20,188 nucleotides of DNA from Balneolaceae bacterium UBA1514 (lineage in GTDB: Bacteria; Bacteroidota; Rhodothermia; Balneolales; Balneolaceae): assembly GCA_002323515.1 (NCBI GenBank), contig DCQQ01000039.1:52040-72227 (forward strand). Reading direction: 5' to 3'. The notes under the pieces are model-generated. The model was given only the letters and a program-made list of their open reading frames with translations. It was not told the origin of the DNA and searched no databases. Each line of letters begins with the position of its first letter. Position 1 is the first letter of the stretch. Shown here piece after piece: positions 8,163-17,356 of the stretch. A program made the position numbers and the translations under genes.

Positions 8163-9134
8163 ATGACAAAATCTAGTCTAACTAGCCGTATGCTCTATTA
8201 TTACCTTAAGCATACCGAAGCTACTTATAGAAAACCTATTGATCCTGCTAGAGAAAATATCTCTTCACATCCCCCGAAAAAACTATGCTCACATTACAGC
8301 ATTGAATTAAAAAAAAATACCGAAGGTAGGATATGGATTTGTGAGACCCAAACTGCCGAAGATGATGATTCCACAATATTTTATTTTTATGGAAGTGGAC
8401 TTATTCAAGGACCAAGAAAACAACATTGGAAATGTATCGAGGACTTACTGCAACGTGGCGTTCCAAGAATTGTACTAGTAGAAGCCCCTCTGTTTCCCTC
8501 TCATACGATATCTTACATATTGAATTGGTGCCTAGAAACAATCATGGAGATGGTAAATGAACTCATGATTAAAGAAACACGATTAAAAGTGCTAGGTGAG
8601 GGCTCAGGTGCCTGGTTAGCCTATAACATGCTGCATAGTTTTGAAAAAAAGCACCTACTTCAAGTTGATGAACTAATTCTACTATGCCCCTGGTTGGATG
8701 CTTCATTAAGTAATCCTTGGATTGATGAAATCGAAGTTTTGGATCCCATTAACAATCGATCAGAATGGACACGCTTAGGAGAAATCTGGCAAAATCAAAT
8801 TCCCTCAGCTTTAGAAAATGAAACAGATGAAGGCATTCTTAAAAATCCCACTAACCCTCTAGCTCCTATTTATATGGATCTCCGGCAGACCCCACCTACT
8901 CGAGTATACACAGCGGAATATGACATTTTCAAAGCAGACGCAGTAAAGCTTCGCCAAAAGGCCGCTTCAGAACCGGTTATTTTTAATTATTATGAGTATG
9001 AAAAAATGATTCATTGCTGGTATCATTATGATCTACCAGAATCCAAACTATTATTAGATCAATTAACCGCAACCCTTACCCAGCCCATGAGTGAATGGGA
9101 GAAAACAGCTGAACTAGATGGTAAATTTTGGTAG
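8163..9134 (+). CDS. Alpha/beta-hydrolase fold-3 protein with degenerate active site
   Basis: The 323 residues follow the plan of the hormone-sensitive-lipase-type (fold-3) esterases, with no signal peptide. Landmarks are the beta-strand before the oxyanion loop (TIFYFYGSGL, 71-80), the hydrophobic strand RIVLVEAPLFP (102-112), the elbow region LKVLGEGSGAWLAYNM (141-156), LILLCPWLDAS (171-181), the acid-residue segment RVYTAEYDIFKADA (247-260, D254) and a His in EKMIHCWYH (H284). Two key elements are altered. The oxyanion HGGG is YGSG (76-79), and the nucleophile elbow GDSAG is GEGSG (145-149), which puts Gly where the catalytic Ser should be. It may be an inactive relative, or S148 may serve in a shifted elbow. 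There is no Shine-Dalgarno site before the ATG at 8163. It precedes the GMC dehydrogenase gene by 93 bases; a functional link is possible but unproven. Confidence 0.75.
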   Translation: MTKSSLTSRMLYYYLKHTEATYRKPIDPARENISSHPPKKLCSHYSIELKKNTEGRIWICETQTAEDDDSTIFYFYGSGLIQGPRKQHWKCIEDLLQRGVPRIVLVEAPLFPSHTISYILNWCLETIMEMVNELMIKETRLKVLGEGSGAWLAYNMLHSFEKKHLLQVDELILLCPWLDASLSNPWIDEIEVLDPINNRSEWTRLGEIWQNQIPSALENETDEGILKNPTNPLAPIYMDLRQTPPTRVYTAEYDIFKADAVKLRQKAASEPVIFNYYEYEKMIHCWYHYDLPESKLLLDQLTATLTQPMSEWEKTAELDGKFW

Positions 9135-9136
9135 TT

Positions 9137-9159
9137 AGTGTTTTTTCAATAAAAGCACT
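9137..9159. repeat. Hairpin-forming sequence after the hydrolase gene
   Basis: AGTGTTTTT (9137-9145) can pair with AAAAGCACT (9151-9159), with one G-T wobble and a 5-base loop. It begins 2 bases after the hydrolase stop codon. No T-run follows, so I call it a hairpin, possibly protecting the mRNA end, rather than a terminator. Confidence 0.35.
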
Positions 9160-9227
9160 TGCATAGCTCCACTCAGGGCTCTATTATCCCAAAGTTATAG
9201 AGTGAAATTAAACTTAATTTGTTCACA

Positions 9228-10922
9228 ATGAATATGAATGAGTATGATGCAATTGTTGTAGGAACTGGTATTAGTGGAGGTTGGGCAGCAAAGGAGTTAA
9301 CAGAAAATGGATTAAAAACCCTCGTTTTAGAGCGAGGACGTATGATTGAGCATGTCAAAGACTATCATACTGCTCATTTGGATCCTTGGGATATGGATCA
9401 TGGAGGAAGGCCGACTAAAAATGATCTGAAAACACAACATAAACAGAATCGATCAGGTTACACTACTGATCGAGCTCATAGTCACTTTTTTGTGGATGAT
9501 ATTGAACATCCATACAATGAAAAAAAACGATTTGATTGGTTGCGTGGGTATCATGTAGGTGGTAGATCCCTGATGTGGGGTCGGCAAACCTATCGTCTCA
9601 GTGAAATGGATTTCGAGGCTAATGCAAAGGACGGTTTTGGAGTTGATTGGCCCATTAGATATGCCGAAATAAAGCCTTGGTACGATTATGTAGAAGAATA
9701 CATTGGGGTAAGTGGAGAAAATCTAGGGCTTAAACAACTTCCAGATGGAGTATTTTTAAAACCAATGGAACTCAATTGTGTAGAAAAATTATTAAAAGAA
9801 CAATTAAGTCAAAAATATACTGACCGTCTACTTACTATTGGTCGTGCTGCTCATATTACAGAGGGTACCAAAGAAGGCTTAGGAAGAATTAGTTGCCAAT
9901 ACCGTAACCGATGTATGCGCGGATGTCCTTATGGTGCTTACTTTAGTAGTAATTCTTCTACCCTTCCCGCTGCAGAAAAAACAGGAAATATGACCTTGAT
10001 GCCTAATTCTATAGTTCATGAGATTATGTATGATGAGGCTACTCAAAGAGCTACTGGGGTTCGGGTTATTGATACCGAAACTATGGAGCACTATGAGTAC
10101 CAAGCAAAAGTTATATTTTTGTGTGCATCTACAATTGCATCAGCAAGTATTCTTATGCAATCTAGATCCACTCGTTTCCCTGATGGAATGGGGAATGATT
10201 CTGGTGAATTAGGCCATAACATCATGGATCACCACTTAGGGGTAGGTGCATCTGCTAATACAGATTCATTTAGGGATAAATATTATATCGGGCGCCGTCC
10301 AAATGGGTTTTATATTCCTCGTTTTAGAAACTTAGACTTGGTGACTAAGGTTGCTGGTTTTATTCGGGGATATGGATACCAAGGGGGAGGCTCAAGAAGT
10401 AATTGGTCGGAAAATATTCAAGAATATCAGTACGGACAGGCCTTTAATGAAGCTCTTCTTGAACCTGGAGGATGGTCGATAGGCATGGGTGGATTCGGAG
10501 AGTTTTTGCCCTATCACGATAATCAAATGACACTCGACTATGAAAAACTTGATAAATGGGGATTACCCACAGTAACCTTTGACGCTGAGTTTAAAGAAAA
10601 TGAACTCAACATGCGTAAAGATATGATGAATCAAGCGGCTGAAATGCTAGATAGAGCAGGCTTTAGTTCTATATCAACCTTTGATAATCCTGGTGGGCCA
10701 GGGTTGGGAATTCATGAAATGGGCACAGCTCGAATGGGTAAAGACCCTAAAACCAGTGTCCTAAACAAATACAATCAAGTGCATTCCGTCCCAAATGTGT
10801 TTGTAACCGATGGTTCATTCATGACCTCATCTGGCTGCCAGAATCCATCTTTAACTTATATGGCTTTTACTGCTAGAGCTGTGGCTCATGCTGTTGAAGA
10901 GCTAAAAAAAATGAATTTATAG
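9228..10922 (+). CDS. GMC family FAD dehydrogenase with CX5CX3C iron-sulfur motif
   Basis: This flavoprotein probably oxidises a sugar or polyol and passes electrons to the respiratory chain. The start chosen is the ATG at 9228 (564 residues), because an in-frame TTG at 9219 adds nothing conserved. The FAD-binding GTGISGG is at 12-18, with E35 at the end of beta-2 (VLERG). The second GMC block is GGRSLMWGRQTYRLS (111-125). The active-site segment HEMGTARMG begins with H496, and the partner Asn is N539 in GCQNPSLTYMA. C223, C229 and C233 form CX5CX3C, the pattern that binds a 3Fe-4S cluster in the alpha subunit of Burkholderia FAD glucose dehydrogenase. There is no signal peptide of its own; the next gene, 10 bases downstream, encodes a Tat-exported partner, so export as a folded complex is likely. 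The substrate is unknown; family members use glucose, gluconate, fructose or others. Confidence 0.92.
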   Translation: MNMNEYDAIVVGTGISGGWAAKELTENGLKTLVLERGRMIEHVKDYHTAHLDPWDMDHGGRPTKNDLKTQHKQNRSGYTTDRAHSHFFVDDIEHPYNEKKRFDWLRGYHVGGRSLMWGRQTYRLSEMDFEANAKDGFGVDWPIRYAEIKPWYDYVEEYIGVSGENLGLKQLPDGVFLKPMELNCVEKLLKEQLSQKYTDRLLTIGRAAHITEGTKEGLGRISCQYRNRCMRGCPYGAYFSSNSSTLPAAEKTGNMTLMPNSIVHEIMYDEATQRATGVRVIDTETMEHYEYQAKVIFLCASTIASASILMQSRSTRFPDGMGNDSGELGHNIMDHHLGVGASANTDSFRDKYYIGRRPNGFYIPRFRNLDLVTKVAGFIRGYGYQGGGSRSNWSENIQEYQYGQAFNEALLEPGGWSIGMGGFGEFLPYHDNQMTLDYEKLDKWGLPTVTFDAEFKENELNMRKDMMNQAAEMLDRAGFSSISTFDNPGGPGLGIHEMGTARMGKDPKTSVLNKYNQVHSVPNVFVTDGSFMTSSGCQNPSLTYMAFTARAVAHAVEELKKMNL

Positions 10923-10932
10923 GAACTTAACT

Positions 10933-11532
10933 ATGAACAGAAGAGAAGTTTTAAAAAAATTAGGACTTAGTTTTGGAGTGGTCATTGCTAGCCCAGTGTT
11001 GTTTCATGCCTCCTGCGGAAAAAAATCTACTACTCACTTTTTTAATGAACTCGAACTACAGTTACTTATAGAGACCTCTGATATGATAATTCCTGGAAGC
11101 AACGTGTTACCCAAAGCATCCGATGTTGGTGTTGCGGAATATGTTGACCATTATGTAGCAGATATCGTCGAGGATGATGAACAAAAGCAGCTAAGAGCAT
11201 TCATGCAACAATATTTGAAAGCCATTAACCCAGAGAAACCAACAGAATATTGGGTCCAAAATACATTTTCAGTTGAGTGGGATACTAGAGATCAGTGGCA
11301 TGATGAAATCAACAATTTTGAAAAATCAACTAAACAGGGACAAAAAAGTGAATTATCTGACGAAATAGCCATTTTTGCACTCCTCACAAATTTAAAATCT
11401 CTTATGATAAGAGCTTACCGTGGTAGCGAATTAGTTGGTGAGCAATTTCTTGCATATGATCCAATTCCTGGACGTCATATTGGATGTATAGATTTAGATG
11501 AAGCTACAGGCGGAAAGAGTTGGTCATTATAG
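10933..11532 (+). CDS. Gluconate 2-dehydrogenase subunit 3 family protein, Tat-exported partner
   Basis: This 199-residue protein is the small (gamma) subunit that accompanies GMC dehydrogenases and carries them across the membrane. It opens with a twin-arginine signal, MNRREVLKKLGLSFG, then a hydrophobic stretch (about 14-27) ending in FHASCG; C33 could be a lipidation site, although His at -3 departs from the lipobox consensus. The mature part starts FFNELELQLLIETSDMIIPG (36-55), the family hallmark, followed by DVGVAEYVDHYV (64-75). The C-terminal region has AYRGSELVGEQFLAYDPIPG (158-177), also conserved in the family. AGGA at 10921-10924 gives a reasonable ribosome site 8 bases before the ATG, and the 10-base gap to the GMC gene shows one operon. 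The family is usually 160-250 residues. A cytochrome c subunit, the third component in proteobacterial complexes, is absent here. Confidence 0.9.
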   Translation: MNRREVLKKLGLSFGVVIASPVLFHASCGKKSTTHFFNELELQLLIETSDMIIPGSNVLPKASDVGVAEYVDHYVADIVEDDEQKQLRAFMQQYLKAINPEKPTEYWVQNTFSVEWDTRDQWHDEINNFEKSTKQGQKSELSDEIAIFALLTNLKSLMIRAYRGSELVGEQFLAYDPIPGRHIGCIDLDEATGGKSWSL

Positions 11533-11604
11533 CTAATAATAAACGTTAGATTTTTACTGTCTACTTATATACTTTGAGGATACTTATAATATGTCCCTAA
11601 AGTT

Positions 11605-14600
11605 ATGTTTAAAAAAATACCCCTCCTTTTTCTTTCCTTATTTTTAGTGCTACTTGCCAATAAACATTCAAAGGCCCAAATAGTCTATCCTGACAAAGCT
11701 ACTTTTGATATTAATAACCTCTCAACCTTGATTGATTTTGAGTCATATAATGCTATATATCCTGATTATGATTTTGGTCCAGATGCCGCTATTCAGTTTA
11801 AAGTGGAGTCAGATAGCATTGTAGCTTTCTTTGGCCACAGTGATATTTCAGTAAAAATAAAAGCTGCTTACTTTGAAGATTTTAAAGATCCTAGCAAGGT
11901 TAACATTGAGGTTGACAAAGGTGATGAAGGCCTTCATTACAAAGGCACAAAAAATGTCGATCCCGGATACCATGATTATTTAGTTTGGCCTCATACGCAA
12001 AGCTTTGAAGGGAATGATGGTCATCTCTATGCCATAGGATATGTAGAATTTACTGGATGGTCTATATGGGGTTATAATACAACTGAATGCCCATCTGAAA
12101 ATTATAATGCAATAGCTTTTGAATGCTGGATGAGTTCTGCCATACTTGTTAAATCGACTGATGGTGGACTAACATGGGACAAGGCTGGTGATCATCCAAG
12201 CGAATATGTTGTTGCAACATCTCCTTACAAATATAGAGAACAAAATAATAGTGAGAGACATGGTGCATTCCCCCCTAATACAGAAATAGGTAGTGATATG
12301 TATGGATTAAAGAAAGTTGGTAATTATTTTTACATACATGTTGAGTTTTGGGGAGAAGGCTTTAAAATTGGGTCTATAGCCCGTACAAGTGATATTACAG
12401 ATGCTAGTAGTTGGAGATATTTTGACGGAGAAGACTTCACAATACCAAATGTTAACCCTTATTTCGATAATGTAACCGATCCTGCTAGCCATCTCCCCCC
12501 ACCGATTGATAACTATTATCCTCTGAATTTCAATCCCAATAATGAGGCAGTTGAAGGGCTTGTATATAGTACTTACTTTGAAAAGTATATAACAATTAGA
12601 CTTAGAAGTTATAGCTTTGCTCCAGAAGTTAAACCTGGAATCTATTACTATCTATCGGATGATGGTTTTAATTGGAGTGGTAATGCTCTCTTATTACCTT
12701 TTAAAGGTAATTTTACAAAATTTAATTATCCTGGGGATAGTGAACCTTACTGGGGTATTTGGTACCCAGCAATTATAGATCAAGTAACACCTGGAAGTTA
12801 TAGTGGAACCATTGGGAAAGATGCATATTTAGTTTATGTAAATCCTTTAGTTAACAATGCATGGAGTCCAACTACAAATCATATTAGAGATATAAACTAT
12901 ATTCCAGTTAGTTTTGATACACATAGTGTTTCATCATTTGAAGTGACTCATACAAATTTAAATATTCCTGAGGATCCAAACCCAGGTGATGGTTATTGTG
13001 ATAATGGCTATGGCAGGTGTTCTCTTATTACTGCTATCACTGAATCTGAAAGTAGGCCATGGTGGGTAGATAAATCTGTTCCATTAACTATTAAGATAGG
13101 AGACTCAGCTCCAGACACGTTGACTGAAGACTATTTGGCAAGAATAAAAAAACGTACCATAATTGATGGTACAGCACATCAAGATTTCTCTGCAAACTCA
13201 CTAGATATTGAAAATGGTTGGAACGGAACATATGGGGTTCATATCAAACCAGGTTTTATTTTTGAAAGCGGAGAAGGACATGAGTTAAAAGGAATTGATG
13301 TACAAGGTGTAGATGTAGGTGGCGGTGAGGATGGATCACAAACATCATCAGTCTCTATTACTCAATCAAAAATAAATAGCCTAACACTTAACAATGCACA
13401 CACTAGTGGTGTACAAGTTGGTGGCTTTGCGGCTGATTCTGCAAATATTATTGGAGAAGTTATATTCAAGGGTACTGGTAATGTAGTAAGGGGTAATCAT
13501 ATTGGTCATGATGGTAATTCTTTAATGACTAAATATGGTGTAAATATGGGATACACCAATACTTTAGAATCTAATGTTATTCTAGGCAAGGATAATGGAA
13601 TACTTATTAATGTAACTAGTGATGACAATAAAATCATAAACAACCATATCGGTTATTTACCATGGTCAAATTCTTCTTTGGCTAATCAAGGTGCAGGCAT
13701 TAAACTTACAAGTGCCTCAAATAATCTTATTGAAGGAAACACAATAAAATCCACAAATAGTGATCAAGGTGAAGCAGCGCTCTTTCTAAATGGTGCAGAC
13801 AATAATAAAATCTATTCAAATGTAATTTCTAATAACTCTGGAATAGGAATACACGTATCAGGGACTAGTAAAGGTAATTTTGTGGGTGATTCAGATAAAG
13901 GTAATACCATCAGTACTAATGGGTATGGAGTTAGTTTTTTAGTTAATACAGAGACTGGTAATCCTGTTATTGGCAATAAAATATTTGATAATCCTAATGG
14001 ATCAATCGGACAATATTCCAACATTCAAAAATTAGAATCACCTACTTTATATTCAGCCTATGTCAATAGCACTAACGATAGCCTAATTATTAATCATTCA
14101 AGTATTTCCGAAACATCTTCAGAAAATTTCTTAGTAGATATATTTTCTAATTCAAGCTCCCCTGCTATTCCACAAGGCGAGAATATTATAATATCAAAAC
14201 TGTCTATAACTTCAGATGATCTTTCTACAAAAACATTAGCATTACCCTATACTGGTTCTTCCAATTTATTTATTTCGACTACTTTTACAGATGATAGACT
14301 GGTTACCTCTGAGTTTTCAAATGTAGTTCAACTACTTCCCGAAACCTCTTCACCTAGTGCTTCTTATAGTTTTTCATCATTGAGTGCTGATCATACTAGC
14401 AATTGGTACAGCGAGCATACGTTACAAATAACAAATAATGGTTCTACTGATCTAGTATTACAATTAGAGGAAGACTTAGGATGGGTTAACTTAGATCTTA
14501 ATTTAGATGCTGACGGTAAATATGTTCCATTCACTGTCGCTAATGGAGAAACTAAAAATCTTACAATTTATTTTGATTCTAGGGATCTATCCAATGAAAT

Positions 14601-17346
14601 AAACTCTCATACTGGAAGTATAACCATTAACAGTAATGAAATTAGACCAACTCTTAGAAGTCTACCTGTTGAAATCACGTACGATACAGGTGAGACTGAC
14701 TGGTTAACTTTATCAGAAGATTCAGTAAGTCTAGTTTATAAGATACCTAATCAAGATTCCACGATAACTAAAACACTCTCACTAACAAACAACAATAGTG
14801 ATGCAGTAAACTGGCGAATGTCAAAAAATCAAGGCTGGATCATGGGGTTATCTCCTAAATCCGGTACAGTCCAATCAGGTACTTCAACCGATGTAACTAT
14901 TACCTTTGTATTAAAAGCTAATGATCCAGAGGGTAGTAAAAGAGCTACTTTAGTCTTATTTGCTGGAACAGTCCCTGAGAATGAAACTGCTACGGAAATA
15001 CCATTTGTAGTAAATATGGTGCCAAAAAATGTAACTGATGTTGTAGTTAGTCCAGATTCAATCGAAGTAACAACAAGACAACCTTTTACAAATATTGAAA
15101 TAACAAAAAATCTAAGTATTTCAAATTTTGGAGATCCAAATCTTCAATGGAGAATCAATGATAACCAGCCATGGATAGCACCTGAAAGCGAAAGTGGAAC
15201 AATATCTTCTGGCACGCAAGTTATACCAATTGTACTTCATATTAATAGCACTGATCCCATAGGACCAAAAACAGGACTGTTAACTGTTTACACTGGATAT
15301 GAAGGCGGACAAGAAACCCCACATGAAGTGCCCATAACTGTAAATATTACTGCAAATAAACCCGTCATTAGCTTTAATGTTGATACACTAAAAGCAACTT
15401 TTCAAAGGCCAAATGAAAACTCCACCGGAACAGCTACATTTGTATTATACAATCAAAGTAGTGACTCTATAAATTGGATGGCTTTTAAAAATCAAGGCTG
15501 GATAACAGGTTTAGAACCAGCTGGTGGAAAAATTAAAGATTCTGTAGAAGTAACTGTAAGCTTCAGACTAAGACCAAATGATCAAATTGGATTTAAAAAT
15601 GCAAAAATAACCACAGCTGCTTTTTTTGATGATTCTGAAGAGCAAACACAAGCTGAACTTCCTGTTCGTTTAATCATAACAGGCGAAGATACAGATCCAT
15701 TACCTAAAATCGATATTTCTCCTTCACAACTATTTGTTACAGATACGTTAGCAATAGGTGAAAATTTTGAGGAATTTATCGATATCACATTTAATAATCT
15801 TGGGACCCCAGGAGTAAATTTTCAGTATGTTCAATCGCTAAGTTCATTTGCACAGTCGAATCCATTTAATGGTCAATTCAACACAAAACAGGACGTCAGA
15901 ATAAAATTAAGTTTTGCTGAAGTACAAGAAAAAATTTATATGGATACAGTGCTATCGTATAAATTTTTCTATCCAAAAGAAGAGATGATTACACTGGAAA
16001 TCCCAATTGTAATTGATATAAATATAGAAGGAGATCAATCCCCACAAACTATTTTAGTGGACGTAAAACCAGATAGTATTTCCGATACTATTGAAATTAA
16101 ATCCAAAGATAGTTATTCATATAAACAAGAAATAGTCCTAAAAAATAATGGGCAACCAGGGGTTAATTGGAGTGTTTTATTACCTGATCAAGCCCAAGGG
16201 AAAAAAGCCATTAGTGGTATATTATCTGATAGTTTGGTATTACCTTTTGAAATAATCTTCAATGACGTAAATGAGTCTAAGACAATCAGAGAAGACATTG
16301 TTACTCGATTTTGGTACGATGATAGCAATGACACATTAATTACTATTCCTTTAACACTAGATATTATATATCAACCAGAAGAACCAAAAATAAACATAGC
16401 AGTTGAGCCGAATAGTTTTAATTTGCAAAAGGAAATAAAAATAAATGATACTCTATTCATCAAAGAGCAGTTAGTCTTACGTAATTTTAGTGAGTCTGAA
16501 ATAAATTGGGAAGTCAATATTCCATTTGATCAAAATAATTCAACAATAATCAGCGGAACTATAACTGACAGTTTGACTATTCCAATAGAATTTTTTGTGC
16601 CAAATATTAATTCATCTCTAATCATAGAAGACAATTTAGAAACTAGATTTTGGTATAATGAAAACAACGATACGACTGTAATAGTACCATTTCAAATCAA
16701 TGTTGATGTAATTGAAGAAACTAAAATTAATGTTCTAATTGAACCAAGTAGTTATGTATTGCAAGAAGAGATTAATTTGAATGATACTCTATTTATTGAA
16801 GAAAAATTAACTATCAAAAATCTCAGCCAAACTGATATAAATTGGGAAATTAATATTCCATTTAATCAAAATAACACGACTAAACTTAGCGGCACTTTAA
16901 TTGATAGTTTGATCATACCAATAGAATTCTTTGTGCCAAATATTAGTACATCTTTAGTTATTAATGATAATTTAGAGACTAGACTTTGGTATGATGAGAA
17001 AAATGATACAACAATTTTGATACCATTTGAAGTTAGTATAGATGTCATTAATGTTAGTTCTGATATTGAAAATGTTATACCAAATGAAATAACACTATAT
17101 CAAAATTATCCAAATCCATTTAACCCAACAACAAATATTGAATTTTCATTACCCAAAACAGAATATATCAATATTAGTTTATTCAATTTATCTGGACAAA
17201 AAGTTATGGACATTGTCGAGGGTAATTTTACAGCAGGTAAACACAACATAACAATCAATGCCACTAATTTATCAAGCGGGACTTATGTTTATCAACTTAA
17301 AACATCAGAAGGTGCTACAACAAAAAAAATGACGCTTATTAAGTGA
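11605..17346 (+). CDS. Giant T9SS-secreted surface protein: BNR propeller, beta-helix, Ig-like stalk
   Basis: The 1913-residue product starts with a signal peptide (about 1-24, KIPLLFLSLFLVLLA core, SKAQ cleavage). Residues about 90-440 look like a sialidase-type beta-propeller, with a BNR Asp-box KSTDGGLTWD (183-192) and a related YLSDDGFNWSG near 350. A degenerate CSLREA segment follows (GDGYCDNGYGRCSLITAI, about 462-479). Residues about 530-810 form a right-handed parallel beta-helix with repeated NxIxxNxI turns (for example NNLIEGNTI, NNKIYSNVI). Residues 1032-1368 hold three Ig/BACON-like repeats (NWRMSKNQGWI, QWRINDNQPWI, NWMAFKNQGWI). Residues 1369-1819 hold four more, about 112 residues each. 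The C-terminus (1823-1913) is a T9SS type A sorting domain with YQNYPNPFNPTTNIEFSLP and SSGTYVYQL. It is probably displayed or released outside, perhaps to bind or cut polysaccharide; no catalytic residues can be assigned. Codon use is AT-richer than in its neighbours. Confidence 0.85.
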   Translation: MFKKIPLLFLSLFLVLLANKHSKAQIVYPDKATFDINNLSTLIDFESYNAIYPDYDFGPDAAIQFKVESDSIVAFFGHSDISVKIKAAYFEDFKDPSKVNIEVDKGDEGLHYKGTKNVDPGYHDYLVWPHTQSFEGNDGHLYAIGYVEFTGWSIWGYNTTECPSENYNAIAFECWMSSAILVKSTDGGLTWDKAGDHPSEYVVATSPYKYREQNNSERHGAFPPNTEIGSDMYGLKKVGNYFYIHVEFWGEGFKIGSIARTSDITDASSWRYFDGEDFTIPNVNPYFDNVTDPASHLPPPIDNYYPLNFNPNNEAVEGLVYSTYFEKYITIRLRSYSFAPEVKPGIYYYLSDDGFNWSGNALLLPFKGNFTKFNYPGDSEPYWGIWYPAIIDQVTPGSYSGTIGKDAYLVYVNPLVNNAWSPTTNHIRDINYIPVSFDTHSVSSFEVTHTNLNIPEDPNPGDGYCDNGYGRCSLITAITESESRPWWVDKSVPLTIKIGDSAPDTLTEDYLARIKKRTIIDGTAHQDFSANSLDIENGWNGTYGVHIKPGFIFESGEGHELKGIDVQGVDVGGGEDGSQTSSVSITQSKINSLTLNNAHTSGVQVGGFAADSANIIGEVIFKGTGNVVRGNHIGHDGNSLMTKYGVNMGYTNTLESNVILGKDNGILINVTSDDNKIINNHIGYLPWSNSSLANQGAGIKLTSASNNLIEGNTIKSTNSDQGEAALFLNGADNNKIYSNVISNNSGIGIHVSGTSKGNFVGDSDKGNTISTNGYGVSFLVNTETGNPVIGNKIFDNPNGSIGQYSNIQKLESPTLYSAYVNSTNDSLIINHSSISETSSENFLVDIFSNSSSPAIPQGENIIISKLSITSDDLSTKTLALPYTGSSNLFISTTFTDDRLVTSEFSNVVQLLPETSSPSASYSFSSLSADHTSNWYSEHTLQITNNGSTDLVLQLEEDLGWVNLDLNLDADGKYVPFTVANGETKNLTIYFDSRDLSNEINSHTGSITINSNEIRPTLRSLPVEITYDTGETDWLTLSEDSVSLVYKIPNQDSTITKTLSLTNNNSDAVNWRMSKNQGWIMGLSPKSGTVQSGTSTDVTITFVLKANDPEGSKRATLVLFAGTVPENETATEIPFVVNMVPKNVTDVVVSPDSIEVTTRQPFTNIEITKNLSISNFGDPNLQWRINDNQPWIAPESESGTISSGTQVIPIVLHINSTDPIGPKTGLLTVYTGYEGGQETPHEVPITVNITANKPVISFNVDTLKATFQRPNENSTGTATFVLYNQSSDSINWMAFKNQGWITGLEPAGGKIKDSVEVTVSFRLRPNDQIGFKNAKITTAAFFDDSEEQTQAELPVRLIITGEDTDPLPKIDISPSQLFVTDTLAIGENFEEFIDITFNNLGTPGVNFQYVQSLSSFAQSNPFNGQFNTKQDVRIKLSFAEVQEKIYMDTVLSYKFFYPKEEMITLEIPIVIDINIEGDQSPQTILVDVKPDSISDTIEIKSKDSYSYKQEIVLKNNGQPGVNWSVLLPDQAQGKKAISGILSDSLVLPFEIIFNDVNESKTIREDIVTRFWYDDSNDTLITIPLTLDIIYQPEEPKINIAVEPNSFNLQKEIKINDTLFIKEQLVLRNFSESEINWEVNIPFDQNNSTIISGTITDSLTIPIEFFVPNINSSLIIEDNLETRFWYNENNDTTVIVPFQINVDVIEETKINVLIEPSSYVLQEEINLNDTLFIEEKLTIKNLSQTDINWEINIPFNQNNTTKLSGTLIDSLIIPIEFFVPNISTSLVINDNLETRLWYDEKNDTTILIPFEVSIDVINVSSDIENVIPNEITLYQNYPNPFNPTTNIEFSLPKTEYINISLFNLSGQKVMDIVEGNFTAGKHNITINATNLSSGTYVYQLKTSEGATTKKMTLIK
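15709..17061 (+). repeat. Four tandem Ig-like domain repeats of about 336-342 bp
   Basis: Units begin at about 15709, 16051, 16390 and 16726, each 112-114 codons. The last two are the closest: about 60% identical by eye at protein level, sharing stretches such as IPIEFFVPNI, INWE and DNLETR. The second unit is less similar (TRFWYDDSNDT matches TRFWYNENNDT), and the first is only recognisable by pattern. The gradient suggests growth by duplication next to the sorting domain. Confidence 0.8.
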
Positions 17347-17356
17347 TATAAATTCG

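Noticed and set aside
9137..9159. Rho-independent terminator after the hydrolase gene
   Set aside because: A stable hairpin is possible, but no T-run follows on either strand, so it is listed only as a hairpin.
9219..9227. TTG start of the GMC dehydrogenase
   Set aside because: ATG codons at 9228 and 9234 are closer to the FAD-binding fold and no ribosome site favours the TTG.
11591..11604. ATG at 11591 as start of the giant protein
   Set aside because: It is in a different frame from the signal peptide and the rest of the protein; the ATG at 11605 gives a normal signal peptide.
15709..17061. Possible CRISPR or other non-coding repeat array
   Set aside because: The repeats have periods of about 336-342 bases, stay in frame, and encode homologous protein domains.
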